Origin: Paracoccaceae bacterium
GTDB lineage: Bacteria; Pseudomonadota; Alphaproteobacteria; Rhodobacterales; Rhodobacteraceae
Length of the DNA: 64,000 nt
NCBI GenBank assembly: GCA_028284605.1
Contig: JANQRL010000042.1
Location: 38,567 to 102,566, forward strand
Direction: 5' to 3'
Shown: one piece after another, positions 26,149 to 34,172 of the stretch
How positions within the stretch are numbered: the first letter of the stretch is position 1
How the letters are laid out: each line of letters opens with the position of its first letter
The notes under the pieces: generated by a model
Database searches by the model: none
The model's input: only the letters and a program-made list of their open reading frames with translations
What the model was told of the DNA's origin: nothing
Program-made: the position numbers and the translations under genes

Positions 26149-27234
26149 TTAGGTGCCCGACTTGATCTTGGTCCAGAGCCGCGTCACCGCGCGCTGGGTG
26201 CGCGACGGGTAGGGCGTCGTGGTGTAGAGGTTGGCCAGCGTCGCCTCATCCGGGTAGATCGCCGGATCGCCGATCACGTCCTCGAGCAGGAGCGGCTTCG
26301 ACGCCTCGTTGCCGTTGGCGTAGTAGACGTAGTTCGAGGCCGCGGCGATGTTCTCCGGGTCCATGATGAAGTTCAGGAACACATGGGCCGCGTCCGGGTT
26401 CGGCGCATCGGCGGGGATCGCCATCTGGTCGAACCACATCAGCGCGCCTTCCTTGGGCGCGTTATAGGCGATCTCGACCCCGTTCTCGGCTTCCGCCGCG
26501 CGCCAGCCCGCCTGCAGGATGTCGCCGGACCAGCCGAAGGCCACGCAGATTTCGCCGTTTGCCAGCGCGTTGATGTATTCCGAGGAGTGGAACTTCTGCA
26601 CGTAGGGCCGGATCGCCGTGAACATCTCTTCGGTCTGGGCGATCACATCGGGGTCATGGCTGTCGGGGTCCTCGCCCATATAGGCCAGCGCGGCGGGGAA
26701 CATCTCGGCGGGCGCGTCGAGGAAGTGCACTCCGCAATCCGCCAGTTGCGCCATGTTCTCCGGCTCGAAGATCAGCGAGAGGCTGTCGATCGGCGCATCG
26801 GGGCCGAGGACTTCGGTCACCTTCTCGACATTCACGCCGATGCCGGTGGTGCCCCACATGTAGTTGATCGAATGGGCGCCGCCGGGATCGTAGGTCTCGG
26901 TCCGGGCCTGAATCACGTCCCAGAGGTTCTCGGCATTGGGCAGCATGTCGTAGTCGAGCGGCTGAAAGGCGCCCGCCGCGATCTGCCGTTGCAGGAAGGT
27001 GCCCGACGGCACCACCACGTCATAGCCGGAACCGCCGGCGAGGAGCTTGGTCTCCAGCACCTCGTTCGAGTCGAAGACATCGTAGATCAGGTCGATCCCG
27101 GTCTCCTCCTCGAATTTCTCCAAGAGCCCCTCGTCGATATAGTCGGACCAGTTGTAGACGCGGACTTCGTCGGCCAGGGCCATGCCGGCGAGGAGCGCCG
27201 AGGCCGCGACTGTTGTCACGAGCGATTTTGTCAT
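26149..27234 (-). CDS. Putrescine-type ABC transporter substrate-binding protein (PotF/SpuD-like)
   Basis: A 361-residue periplasmic protein with signal peptide (MTKSLVTTVAASALLAGMALA). The mature start DEVRVYNWSDYIDEGLLEKF and the motifs VVPSGTFLQRQI, YMWGTTGIGVN and GWSGDILQA are those of PotF/SpuD. The tryptophan and aspartates in YNWSDY and GWSGD match the diamine-binding pocket of that family. A GGGAG ribosome site precedes the ATG. It is the first gene of the transport unit and is divergent from the aminotransferase at 27444, which fits putrescine import followed by transamination. Confidence 0.92.
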   Translation of the reverse strand: MTKSLVTTVAASALLAGMALADEVRVYNWSDYIDEGLLEKFEEETGIDLIYDVFDSNEVLETKLLAGGSGYDVVVPSGTFLQRQIAAGAFQPLDYDMLPNAENLWDVIQARTETYDPGGAHSINYMWGTTGIGVNVEKVTEVLGPDAPIDSLSLIFEPENMAQLADCGVHFLDAPAEMFPAALAYMGEDPDSHDPDVIAQTEEMFTAIRPYVQKFHSSEYINALANGEICVAFGWSGDILQAGWRAAEAENGVEIAYNAPKEGALMWFDQMAIPADAPNPDAAHVFLNFIMDPENIAAASNYVYYANGNEASKPLLLEDVIGDPAIYPDEATLANLYTTTPYPSRTQRAVTRLWTKIKSGT

Positions 27235-27443
27235 TGGTTACTCCCGTTGTGCGCGGGTCGTCGGGCCCGCCTGGGCGAAGTTGAGCAATTTTTATGCGGC
27301 GGGGCAATGGCGGGGTGGTCACGGTTGTGCGCGCGGGCGCGGCGCTGCCTGAATTCTGGGCAAACGGCGGGGCACGCGCGTTTGACACCGGCAGGGCGCC
27401 GCCTAAGGTGCCCGGATCGCGCCTCAAGCCGCCGGAGAGCCCC

Positions 27444-28841
27444 ATGAACAAGATCGCCAATCATCTGCCGACGGCGGAGCTTCAGGCCCTCGACGCCGCG
27501 CATCACATGCACCCGTTCACCGCCGGGGCGGCTTTGGGCGAGACCGGCGCGCGGGTCATAAAATCCGCCCAGGGCGTCTGGCTCACCGATAGCGAGGGGG
27601 AAGAGGTGCTCGACGCGATGGCCGGGCTCTGGTGCGTCAATATCGGCTATGGGCGGGACGAGCTGGCCGAGGCGGCCTACCGGCAGATGAAGGAACTGCC
27701 CTATTACAACACCTTCTTCCAGACCACCCATGTGCCGGCTATTGCGCTGGCGCAGCGGCTGGCGGAGCTGGCGCCGGGGGACCTCAACCAGGTCTTCTTC
27801 GCCAGTTCCGGGTCGGAGGCGAACGACACCAATATCCGCCTGATCCGGCACTATTGGGCGATGCGGGACGAGCCGAAGCGCGACATCATCATCGGCCGCC
27901 GGAATGGCTATCACGGCTCCTCGGTCGGGTCCGGATCCCTTGGTGGCATGGCCGCGATGCACGCCCAGGGCGGGCTGCCGATCCCGGGCATCCACCATAT
28001 CGGCCAGCCGAACTGGTGGGCCGAGGGCGGTGAGATGAGCCCCGAGGATTTCGGCCTGGCCCGGGCGCGGGAGCTGGAGACGGCCATCGAGCGGCTCGGG
28101 CCGGACCGGGTGGCGGCCTTCATCGGTGAGCCGGTGCAGGGCGCGGGCGGCGTGATCATCCCGCCGGAGAGCTACTGGCCGGAAATCCAGCGGATCTGCG
28201 ACCGATATGGCATCCTGCTCGTGGCCGATGAGGTGATCTGCGGCTTCGGACGTACCGGGCGCTGGTTCGGGTCGGAGACCTTCGGCCTGCGCCCCGATAT
28301 CATGACCGTCGCGAAGGGGCTGAGTTCCGGCTACGCGCCGATTGCCGCCTCGATCGTGAGCGATGAGGTGGCGGAGGTGATCGGGCGTGGGGAGTTCAAC
28401 CACGGCTACACCTATTCCGGCCATCCGGTGTCCTGCGCCGTGGCGCTCGAAAACCTGCGCCTCCTCGACGAAGAGGGGATCGTGGAGCGGGCGGGCAAAG
28501 TCACCGCGCCCTATCTCAGGCGCGCCTGGGATAGCCTGGCCGACCATCCGCTGGTCGGGGAAGCGGTGATCTGCGGGCTGATGGCCTCGCTGGCGCTGAC
28601 GCCGCACAAGGAGAGCCGGGCGGCCTTTGCCCATGAGGCCGGAACGGTGGGGCAGGTCTGCCGCGACCGCTGTTTTGCCAACAACCTGATCATGCGCCAT
28701 GTCGGCGACCGCATGATCATCGCCCCGCCGCTGGTGATCTCGGAGGCGGAGATCGACACGCTGATCGCCCGGGCGCGGGTCGCGCTCGATGAGACTTACG
28801 CGCATCTGAAGGCCGAGGGGATGCTGGTCGCGGCGGGGTAG
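27444..28841 (+). CDS. Class III aminotransferase, putrescine-pyruvate aminotransferase-like
   Basis: A 465-residue PLP enzyme. The Schiff-base lysine is Lys291 in TVAKGLSSGYAPI; the PLP-ring aspartate is in VADEVICGFGRTG, and FFASSGSEANDTNIRLIRHY is the phosphate-binding part. The form is SpuC-like (putrescine/omega-amino acid:pyruvate). The frame extends 50 codons upstream, but the ATG at 27444 has a GGAG ribosome site and the family start. Head-to-head with the polyamine transporter, so its likely role is the first step of putrescine breakdown to 4-aminobutanal; beta-alanine or other amines are alternatives. Confidence 0.9.
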   Translation: MNKIANHLPTAELQALDAAHHMHPFTAGAALGETGARVIKSAQGVWLTDSEGEEVLDAMAGLWCVNIGYGRDELAEAAYRQMKELPYYNTFFQTTHVPAIALAQRLAELAPGDLNQVFFASSGSEANDTNIRLIRHYWAMRDEPKRDIIIGRRNGYHGSSVGSGSLGGMAAMHAQGGLPIPGIHHIGQPNWWAEGGEMSPEDFGLARARELETAIERLGPDRVAAFIGEPVQGAGGVIIPPESYWPEIQRICDRYGILLVADEVICGFGRTGRWFGSETFGLRPDIMTVAKGLSSGYAPIAASIVSDEVAEVIGRGEFNHGYTYSGHPVSCAVALENLRLLDEEGIVERAGKVTAPYLRRAWDSLADHPLVGEAVICGLMASLALTPHKESRAAFAHEAGTVGQVCRDRCFANNLIMRHVGDRMIIAPPLVISEAEIDTLIARARVALDETYAHLKAEGMLVAAG

Positions 28842-28864
28842 GGCGCGGCGGCGACCGTCCGGGC

Positions 28865-28908
28865 CAGACCCTTGGAAGGGTCTGACAAAACCCTTTCAAG
28901 GGTTTTGT
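28865..28908. repeat. Two-hairpin doublet (first of a tandem pair)
   Basis: Hairpin 1 at 28865-28884 (CAGACCCTT-gg-AAGGGTCTG), hairpin 2 at 28885-28908 (ACAAAACCCTT-tc-AAGGGTTTTGT). It follows the aminotransferase stop by 23 bp and ends in a T-rich arm, so it may serve as a terminator. Confidence 0.75.
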
Positions 28909-28950
28909 CGCGGGTGGGGACGTTCCGGATCGGGGCGGTTCGCCGGGTGA

Positions 28951-28995
28951 GCAGACCCTTGGAAGGGTCTGCGCAAAACTCTTCCAAGAGTTTTG
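28951..28995. repeat. Two-hairpin doublet (second of a tandem pair)
   Basis: Hairpin 1 at 28951-28972 (GCAGACCCTT-gg-AAGGGTCTGC) is nearly identical to the one at 28865; hairpin 2 at 28974-28995 (CAAAACTCTT-cc-AAGAGTTTTG) keeps the shape with a paired change (CCC/GGG to CTC/GAG). It lies between two convergent genes. Confidence 0.75.
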
Positions 28996-29035
28996 TCCGC
29001 CTCTTGGCTGACGATGGGCGCTGTCCGCGTCCGGT

Positions 29036-29473
29036 CTATGGCGCCAGTGCGTCGAGTTGCGGTCTCAGCCCGGACAGGTCGTAGCCGGCCTCGGCGGCCT
29101 TCCGCACCGCATCCTCCGGGCTGACCTCTCCGGCCCGGACCGCGCCGAAGGCCCAGAGCACCGAACAGCGGTTGCCGGAGGCGCAATAGGCGAAGACCGG
29201 GCCGCCCGCCCCCGCCCGGGCGGCGTCCTGACGGTCGACGAGGTCGATCCCGAAGGCGGCGTGGGAGAACGGGTTGTCGACAAAATCGAGCCCCGCCGCC
29301 TCTGCCGCGGCGCGGATCGCCCCGGCCTGCAAGGCCGGCGGAACCTCCGCGTCCGGGCGGTTGCAGACGATCCGGGTGAAACCCGCCGCAGCGATGGCGG
29401 CCACATCCTCGGGTGCGATCTGCGGGCTCACGGCATAATCCGGGGTGAGGTGGCGAGGGTCCATCGGTGTCAT
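29036..29473 (-). CDS. TIGR01244-family sulfur transferase / phosphatase-like protein
   Basis: A 145-residue protein (a second ATG three codons in, at 29464, has the better-spaced AGGAAGG ribosome site). The active-site loop is Cys97-A-S-G-N-Arg102, the CX4R pattern of this rhodanese/dual-phosphatase-related family, and IVCNRPDAEVPP fits its N-terminal consensus. In many bacteria this domain is fused to or encoded with the persulfide dioxygenase-like Blh enzyme. Here it is the last gene of the unit that contains the Blh-like enzyme, so a role in sulfane-sulfur transfer is inferred. Confidence 0.85.
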   Translation of the reverse strand: MTPMDPRHLTPDYAVSPQIAPEDVAAIAAAGFTRIVCNRPDAEVPPALQAGAIRAAAEAAGLDFVDNPFSHAAFGIDLVDRQDAARAGAGGPVFAYCASGNRCSVLWAFGAVRAGEVSPEDAVRKAAEAGYDLSGLRPQLDALAP

Positions 29474-29489
29474 CCTTCCTGCATCCGGT

Positions 29490-29921
29490 CTAAGCGCCCT
29501 TCGGCGCCGGGTCCAGCCGCGCGCGGAGTGCGGGGGCCGCCATCATCCCGGCGACCATGGCCAGGACGAAGACCCCCCCGCCGATCCCGCCGAAACTGAG
29601 CGAGGCGATGGACGGTCCCGGGCAGAGCCCGGAGAGGCCCCATCCCATCCCGAAGAGCACCGAGCCGATCACCAGATTGCGCCCCAGCCGCGGCTCCGGC
29701 GGCGGCGGGAAGAGCCCGCCGAGGGCCGGGGTGCGGTTCTGCGTGATGCGCCAGGCGACGGCCATCGGGAGGATCGCTCCGCCCATGACGAAGGCCAGCG
29801 TCGGGTCCCAATCGCCGAAGATGTCGAGCCAGCCCTGGACCTTGCGGGTGTCGGTCATGCCGGAGATCAGCAGGCCCGCGCCGAAGATGCCGCCTGCCAG
29901 AAAGGCAAAGAGCGCGCGCAT
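29490..29921 (-). CDS. YeeE/YedE-type (DUF6691-like) membrane protein
   Basis: A 143-residue integral membrane protein with four hydrophobic segments. The motif GMGWGLSGLCPGPSIASLSFG has the conserved cysteine of the half-size YeeE/YedE proteins. Related full-length YeeE (TsuA) takes up thiosulfate. Together with the next gene, which it overlaps by one base, it probably makes a two-part sulfur-compound transporter in the inner membrane. Confidence 0.88.
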   Translation of the reverse strand: MRALFAFLAGGIFGAGLLISGMTDTRKVQGWLDIFGDWDPTLAFVMGGAILPMAVAWRITQNRTPALGGLFPPPPEPRLGRNLVIGSVLFGMGWGLSGLCPGPSIASLSFGGIGGGVFVLAMVAGMMAAPALRARLDPAPKGA

Positions 29922-30349
29922 CAGATCGCCCCCAGCAGGTGGCGGAAAACCACCACCGTGAGCCCGCCGGCGCCGATATAGAACACCGTCGCCACCATGC
30001 CCCTGAGGGACAGCCGCGAGATGCCGCAGACCCCGTGGCCCGAGGTGCAGCCATTGGCAATCCGCGTGCCGACGCCCACCAGCAGCCCCGCGACGATCAC
30101 GACGGCGAGGTTGCCGGTCAGATGGGTCTCCGATCCGCCCATCAGCAGGGCGATGATTGTCGGGACGCCGAAAAGCCCGGCGAGGAAGGCCCAGCGCTCG
30201 GTCGCCGCACTCCCTTTGGCCGATCCATCGGCCAGCCCGCCGATGATTCCCGAGGCGCCCATGATCCGCCCGTTAACCAGGAGGTAGAGCGCCGCCGCGA
30301 TGCCGATCAACCCGCCGCCGGCGAGGCCCCAGATCCAGTCTGCCTGCAT
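29921..30349 (-). CDS. YeeE/YedE family sulfur-compound transporter half
   Basis: A 142-residue membrane protein with four to five hydrophobic segments and the cysteine-bearing motif RIANGCTSGHGVCGISRLS, in which NGCTSGHGVCG is the family hallmark; cysteines in this loop pass thiosulfate or persulfide through the pore in studied YeeE. It is 22 bp after the metallo-hydrolase gene and one base overlaps the second half gene. Confidence 0.9.
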   Translation of the reverse strand: MQADWIWGLAGGGLIGIAAALYLLVNGRIMGASGIIGGLADGSAKGSAATERWAFLAGLFGVPTIIALLMGGSETHLTGNLAVVIVAGLLVGVGTRIANGCTSGHGVCGISRLSLRGMVATVFYIGAGGLTVVVFRHLLGAI

Positions 30350-30371
30350 GTGTCCGTCTCCCGCTCCCCGC

Positions 30372-31235
30372 TCAGAGCTTGTTCACCGGGACCTTGAGGA
30401 AGACGTCGCCCTCCTCGTCTTCGGGCGGCATCTGACCGGCGCGCATGTTCACCTGAAGCGACGGGATGATCAGCTTGGGCATATCCAGCGTCGCGTCCCG
30501 GGCATCGCGCATTGCCACGAACTCGTCCTTTGTCTTGCCCGCGCCGACATGGACGTTCTTCGTCTTCTGCTCGCCGACTGTGGATTCCCAGGCGAACTCG
30601 TCGCGCCCCGGCGCCTTGTAGTCGTGGCCGACGAAGATGCGGGTCTCATCGGGCAGCGCGAGGATCTTCTGCACACTCTCATAGAGGGTCTCCGACGAGC
30701 CGCCCGGGAAGTCGCAGCGCGCGGTGCCGAAATCCGGCATGAAGAGCGTGTCGCCCACGAAGGCCGCATCGCCGATCACATAGGTCATGCAGGCCGGCGT
30801 ATGTCCGGGGGTGTGCAGCACATCGCCGCGCAGCTGCCCGATATGGAAACTGTCGCCCTCTTCGAGCAGCGCGTCGAATTGCGACCCGTCGCGCTGAAAC
30901 TCGGTGCCTTCGTTGAACACCTTACCGAACGTATTCTGCACGATGGTGATGTTCTTGCCGATACCGATCTTGCCGCCGAGCCGCTCTTGCAGATAGGGCG
31001 CGGCGCTCAGGTGATCGGCATGGACATGGGTTTCGAGCACCCATTCCACGCGGAGACCCTTGGCCTCGACGAAGGCGACGATCTCGTCGGCCGAGGAGGT
31101 GTCGGTACGGCCGCTCGAATAGTCGAAGTCGAGGACCGAATCGACGATGGAAGCGGCCATCCCCTCGGGCTCCTGCACGACATAGGAGATGGTGTTGGTG
31201 GCCGGGTCGAAGAAGGCGGTGACGATCGGGGTCAT
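30372..31235 (-). CDS. blh: Metallo-beta-lactamase-fold persulfide dioxygenase-like enzyme (Blh/ETHE1 group)
   Basis: A 287-residue protein. The metal motif THVHADHLSA, the GHTPACMTYVIGD histidine, VGDTLFMPDFGTARCDFPGG with the conserved Asp, and IFVGHDY are present. The start MTPIVTAFFDPATNTISYVV is that of the Blh group, so the ATG at 31235 is preferred over a longer frame. These enzymes oxidise glutathione persulfide to sulfite (or act in that pathway) and belong to the bigR operon of Agrobacterium and Xylella. Divergent from the ArsR-type repressor at 31351. Confidence 0.9.
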   Translation of the reverse strand: MTPIVTAFFDPATNTISYVVQEPEGMAASIVDSVLDFDYSSGRTDTSSADEIVAFVEAKGLRVEWVLETHVHADHLSAAPYLQERLGGKIGIGKNITIVQNTFGKVFNEGTEFQRDGSQFDALLEEGDSFHIGQLRGDVLHTPGHTPACMTYVIGDAAFVGDTLFMPDFGTARCDFPGGSSETLYESVQKILALPDETRIFVGHDYKAPGRDEFAWESTVGEQKTKNVHVGAGKTKDEFVAMRDARDATLDMPKLIIPSLQVNMRAGQMPPEDEEGDVFLKVPVNKL

Positions 31236-31294
31236 GGCGGAACTCCTGGGGCTGAACTTGCGGTCGCGGTCGAAAATAGGACGGGGCTGGACAC

Positions 31295-31318
31295 ATTTCA
31301 AGAATGGAATATATTTGA
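31295..31318. promoter_or_regulatory. Candidate BigR/SqrR operator-promoter between blh and its repressor
   Basis: An AT-rich island in GC-rich DNA containing ATTTCAAGAATGGAATATATTTGA (given in two parts: ATTTCAAGAATG and GAATATATTTGA). TCAA and TTGA are in inverted order about its centre, and AATATA resembles a -10 region. Its place between the divergent genes fits an operator. The exact consensus was not verified. Confidence 0.4.
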
Positions 31319-31350
31319 CCGGCGACGCAATGGTGACGAAGGGTATCCGG

Positions 31351-31671
31351 ATGGATGGCGACCTGATCATTCCCGACGAGATCATCGCTTCGGCGGCGGA
31401 CGAGGCCGCGGGGCTTCTCAAGGCGCTGGCCAACCCGGCGCGTCTGCGTCTGCTTTGCGCGCTGGTCCCGGGCGAACGCAGCGTCGGCGAACTCGAAGAC
31501 GTCCTGGGCGCCAGCCAGTCCTACGTGTCGAGGCAACTCGCCCGGCTCCGCAACGAGGGATACGTGGTCGCGGCGCGGGACGGGCGCACGATCCGCTACC
31601 GCCTCGCCGATCCGCGGGTCACGCCCATCCTCGAACGGCTATACGAGGTTTTCTGCCCGGAGATCGGCTGA
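31351..31671 (+). CDS. ArsR-family persulfide-responsive repressor (BigR/SqrR type)
   Basis: A 106-residue winged-helix protein from the ATG at 31351, which has a GAAGGG ribosome site 7 nt away; an ATG at 31330 is possible. The two cysteines Cys36 (LRLLCALVPGE) and Cys102 (VFCPEIG) are 66 residues apart, exactly the spacing of the redox pair of SqrR (41/107) and BigR (42/108), which form an intramolecular polysulfide bridge when sulfide rises. The recognition helix is ASQSYVSRQLARLRNEG. It should repress the divergent blh-yeeE-yedE-TIGR01244 unit in the absence of persulfide. Confidence 0.9.
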   Translation: MDGDLIIPDEIIASAADEAAGLLKALANPARLRLLCALVPGERSVGELEDVLGASQSYVSRQLARLRNEGYVVAARDGRTIRYRLADPRVTPILERLYEVFCPEIG

Positions 31672-31682
31672 CCTGTATACCT

Positions 31683-31696
31683 TTGATCTGGGTCAA
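31683..31696. promoter_or_regulatory. FNR/Anr-type (FnrL-like) binding site
   Basis: TTGATCTGGGTCAA differs at one position from the consensus TTGAT-N4-ATCAA. It lies 54 bp before the ATG of the 72-residue ORF at 31750 and after the repressor's stop. Oxygen regulation by FnrL is well known in this family and would act on whatever is transcribed rightward from here. Confidence 0.6.
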
Positions 31697-31749
31697 GGTC
31701 CGGTAGGTCTGGCGGGCTCAGTATTCCCCTAGCCAGGGGGGGCTTTCCA

Positions 31750-31968
31750 ATGACCTACCACTCTCAGCACCTCACCGACAGCGCTGCGGCGAACCGGACC
31801 ATTCCGGTGTCATCGGTCGGAGAGGATCGCCTCAAACGGGTGCGCGACAGGCTCTCGCGGCTTCTGTGCGACGAGGGCGTTGCTGGGGCCGTGGCGACCG
31901 GGCTGACCGGGAACCCGGGCGCGGACCGGCGCCGCGCGGACACAGGGTTCGAGCGCTTTCGGCTCTGA
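31750..31968 (+). CDS. Small hypothetical protein (72 aa) behind an FNR-like box
   Basis: MTYHSQHLTDSAAANRTIPV starts the frame; the middle (VGEDRLKRVRDRLSRLLCDEG) looks helical and basic, with a single cysteine, and the tail is Gly/Arg-rich. A G-rich ribosome site (AGGGGGG) lies before the ATG. No family is recognised. The FNR-like box and ribosome site support expression; codon-level proof is lacking. 89 bp separate it from the next gene. Confidence 0.45.
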   Translation: MTYHSQHLTDSAAANRTIPVSSVGEDRLKRVRDRLSRLLCDEGVAGAVATGLTGNPGADRRRADTGFERFRL

Positions 31969-32057
31969 GTCACCCCAAGTCTTGCGCTTTCGGCCTGCAT
32001 AGGCCCTAATTCTGCCCCAGAGGCGGGGTCGGTGGGTCCCCGTATCCCGGGAGGCTC

Positions 32058-33407
32058 ATGGCACGCCCCGTCAAGTTCCGGATCCGCGACCGGATCGCCA
32101 TCGTGACGCTCGCCGCGCCGCCGGCAAATGCGCTGGCGGCGCCTGTTCGTCGGGCGCTCTGGGACTGTTTCGGGCGGATCGCCCAACACCGGGATGTGGA
32201 CGCGGTGATTCTCATCGCCGAGGGCCGGGTGTTCTCGGGCGGCACCGATCTCCACGAACTCGACGCGCCGGAGACGGCTCCGACACTGGTCGATCTCTGC
32301 AACCGCATCGAGGCCCTGCCCGCGCCGGTGGTGGCCGGGCTCCACGGCGCGGCACTCGCCGCCGGCGCGGCGCTGGCGCTCGCCTGCCACTATCGGGTCG
32401 CCGCCACCGCGGCGAGCATCGGCTTTCCCGATGTCACCCTGGGTCTCGTGCCTGGCGGCGGCGCGACCCAGCGGCTGCCGCGCCTCGTCGGGGTCGGTCC
32501 GGCACTGACCTTGATGCTGTCGGGCCGCGCAATGAACGCCGAGGCCGCCCGGGCAGCCGGCCTCGTCGACCACGTGGTGTCGGGGCATCTGCATACCGGA
32601 ACCTGGGCCCACGCCCGCAAGATCGTCGGCCGCGGACCGCGACCGACCCGCGACCGGCGCGGCGCGCTCGGTGACGGCAGCCTTTATCTCGAGGCCGTCT
32701 CGGAGCGTCGCGCGTCGGTGGCGCAAACCTACCTGCTGGCCCCGCGCCGGGTCGTCGATTGCGTCGAGGCGGCGCTGCTGCTGCCGTTCGAGGCCGGGCT
32801 GGCTTTCGAGGCGGCGGCGGCCGAAGAGTGCCGGAGCAGGCCGCAATCCGCCGCCTTGCGCCATGTCTTCATGGCCGAGGCGGCGATCGACCCGAGGCTG
32901 ATGACGGGCAAGGGTGGGCGCCGCATCTTGGTCGATCCCGGAGGCACCGAAGTCGTCTCGCGCCTGCGCCACGTCTTCGGCGCCGCCGCCGAGGCACTGG
33001 CGCTGTCCGGCCACAGTCGCGAAGAGATCGACGGGGCGCTGGTGGCGTTCGGATTTCTCAGAACGCCCTATGGCGGCACCACGCCCGCCGCCGCGCCGGA
33101 TGCGACGATTCCGCGCCGGATCGTGGCCGCGCTGATGGCCGAGGGCGCGCGCCAGATGGCCGCCGGCGGGGTCGATAGATCGGCGGATATCGATGCCTTG
33201 GCGGTTCACGGCCTCGGCTTTCCGCGCCATCGCGGCGGGCCGATGAAGGCGGCCGAGCAGATCGGGCTTCTGGCGTTGCGGCGCGAGATGATGGCCTGGG
33301 CGGCCGACAGCGCGCTCTGGGCGGTGCCGCCGCTGATGAACGAGGCAATCAAGTTCGCCGATGGGTTCGGGGCGCTTCAGCCGATGCCGGTGGCCCGGGC
33401 CGGATGA
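32058..33407 (+). CDS. FadJ/FadB-like protein lacking the NAD-binding domain and hydratase glutamates
   Basis: A 449-residue protein. Residues 1-200 are an enoyl-CoA hydratase/isomerase fold (GRVFSGGTDLHEL; GFPDVTLGLVPGGGATQRLP). Residues about 230-275 match the linker of bifunctional FadJ (LLPFEAGLAFEAAAAEEC). The Rossmann domain that should follow is absent; the chain goes on to a 3-hydroxyacyl-CoA dehydrogenase C-terminal domain (HSREEIDGALVAFGFL, then GLGFPRHRGGPMKAAEQIGL). The two glutamates of hydratases are replaced: Ala105 in the AAGAALALA segment and Asp125 in FPDVTLG. It may bind acyl-CoA without normal hydratase or dehydrogenase activity. GGGAGG ribosome site before ATG. Confidence 0.85.
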   Translation: MARPVKFRIRDRIAIVTLAAPPANALAAPVRRALWDCFGRIAQHRDVDAVILIAEGRVFSGGTDLHELDAPETAPTLVDLCNRIEALPAPVVAGLHGAALAAGAALALACHYRVAATAASIGFPDVTLGLVPGGGATQRLPRLVGVGPALTLMLSGRAMNAEAARAAGLVDHVVSGHLHTGTWAHARKIVGRGPRPTRDRRGALGDGSLYLEAVSERRASVAQTYLLAPRRVVDCVEAALLLPFEAGLAFEAAAAEECRSRPQSAALRHVFMAEAAIDPRLMTGKGGRRILVDPGGTEVVSRLRHVFGAAAEALALSGHSREEIDGALVAFGFLRTPYGGTTPAAAPDATIPRRIVAALMAEGARQMAAGGVDRSADIDALAVHGLGFPRHRGGPMKAAEQIGLLALRREMMAWAADSALWAVPPLMNEAIKFADGFGALQPMPVARAG

Positions 33408-33449
33408 TCCGGGAGCGCGGCGGGCTCTGTTCGCGGCGTTCGGTCAGGC

Positions 33450-33498
33450 CGAGTTTTCGTCGAAAACTCGTACCCTTCTGATTTTCGACGAAAATCAG
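33450..33498. repeat. Two-hairpin doublet after the FadJ-like gene
   Basis: Two 21-bp palindromes with a single central base: 33450-33470 (arms CGAGTTTTCG/CGAAAACTCG) and 33478-33498 (arms CTGATTTTCG/CGAAAATCAG). They lie between convergent genes, where a two-way terminator would fit. The design matches the doublet at 2053-2100. Confidence 0.75.
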
Positions 33499-33564
33499 GT
33501 CTCGCGAGCATCTGCTGTGGGCCGATTTGAGCGTCGTGCGAACCTGACCGAACGGGACGCGATT

Positions 33565-33780
33565 CTAGCTCAACCCGATCCCCACGATCACCGCCATCAG
33601 GCCGAGGACCGACAACAGGAACGCGCCGAGATTGAGCGGCAGCGCCTTGCGGATCGCCTCGCGCAACTCCGCATCGCTCAGCCCGGCCCGGCGCGCGCGC
33701 ATCACGCGGACCGCGCTCAGGACGATCCCCACAAGGCCGAGGGCTGATATCCCCGCGCCGATCCAGATCAGGGCCGCCAT
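33565..33780 (-). CDS. Small two-helix membrane protein
   Basis: A 71-residue protein with helices at about residues 5-27 and 48-69 and a charged loop between (MRARRAGLSDAELREAIRKAL). The loop's LSDAELREA reads like an amphipathic helix. No family recognised, although short proteins of this form are common next to gapR in the Rhodobacteraceae; function unknown. Confidence 0.75.
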   Translation of the reverse strand: MAALIWIGAGISALGLVGIVLSAVRVMRARRAGLSDAELREAIRKALPLNLGAFLLSVLGLMAVIVGIGLS

Positions 33781-33907
33781 CGCTCTCTCCCCATGGTCCG
33801 GACCGGCAGCTAGACCGCGCGGCGGCGCGGCGCAAGGGCCGCTTGCGGGAGGCGCGGCGGGCGGCTACGGAAGGGCTTCCGACCTGCTCGATCCGTGAGG
33901 AATGCCG

Positions 33908-34168
33908 ATGTCCGAGACCGCCGCCCCCGACAGCCAGTACCGCGTCACCGCCGACGAACTGCGCCAGTTCATCGAGCGCTTCGAGCGGCTCGAGGCGGAG
34001 AAGAAGGACATCGCCGAGCAGCAGAAGGAGGTCATGGCCGAGGCCAAGGGGCGCGGCTACGACACCCGCGTCATGCGCAAGGTCATTGCGCTCCGCAAAC
34101 GCGAGCCCGACGATGTGGCCGAGGAAGAGGCGGTGCTCGACCTCTATAGGTCCGCCCTCGGCATGTAG
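33908..34168 (+). CDS. gapR: GapR-family nucleoid-associated protein (DUF2312)
   Basis: An 86-residue protein. QFIERFERLEAEKKDIAEQQ, KEVMAEAKGRGYDTRVMRK and VIALRKREPDDVAEEEAVLD are the GapR core: a coiled coil that wraps overtwisted DNA. A GAGGA element 6 nt before the ATG at 33908 favours it over the ATG two codons earlier (33902). In Caulobacter GapR binds positively supercoiled DNA ahead of replication and transcription and stimulates topoisomerase. Convergent with the methyltransferase, separated by 4 bp. Confidence 0.95.
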   Translation: MSETAAPDSQYRVTADELRQFIERFERLEAEKKDIAEQQKEVMAEAKGRGYDTRVMRKVIALRKREPDDVAEEEAVLDLYRSALGM

Positions 34169-34172
34169 CCGC

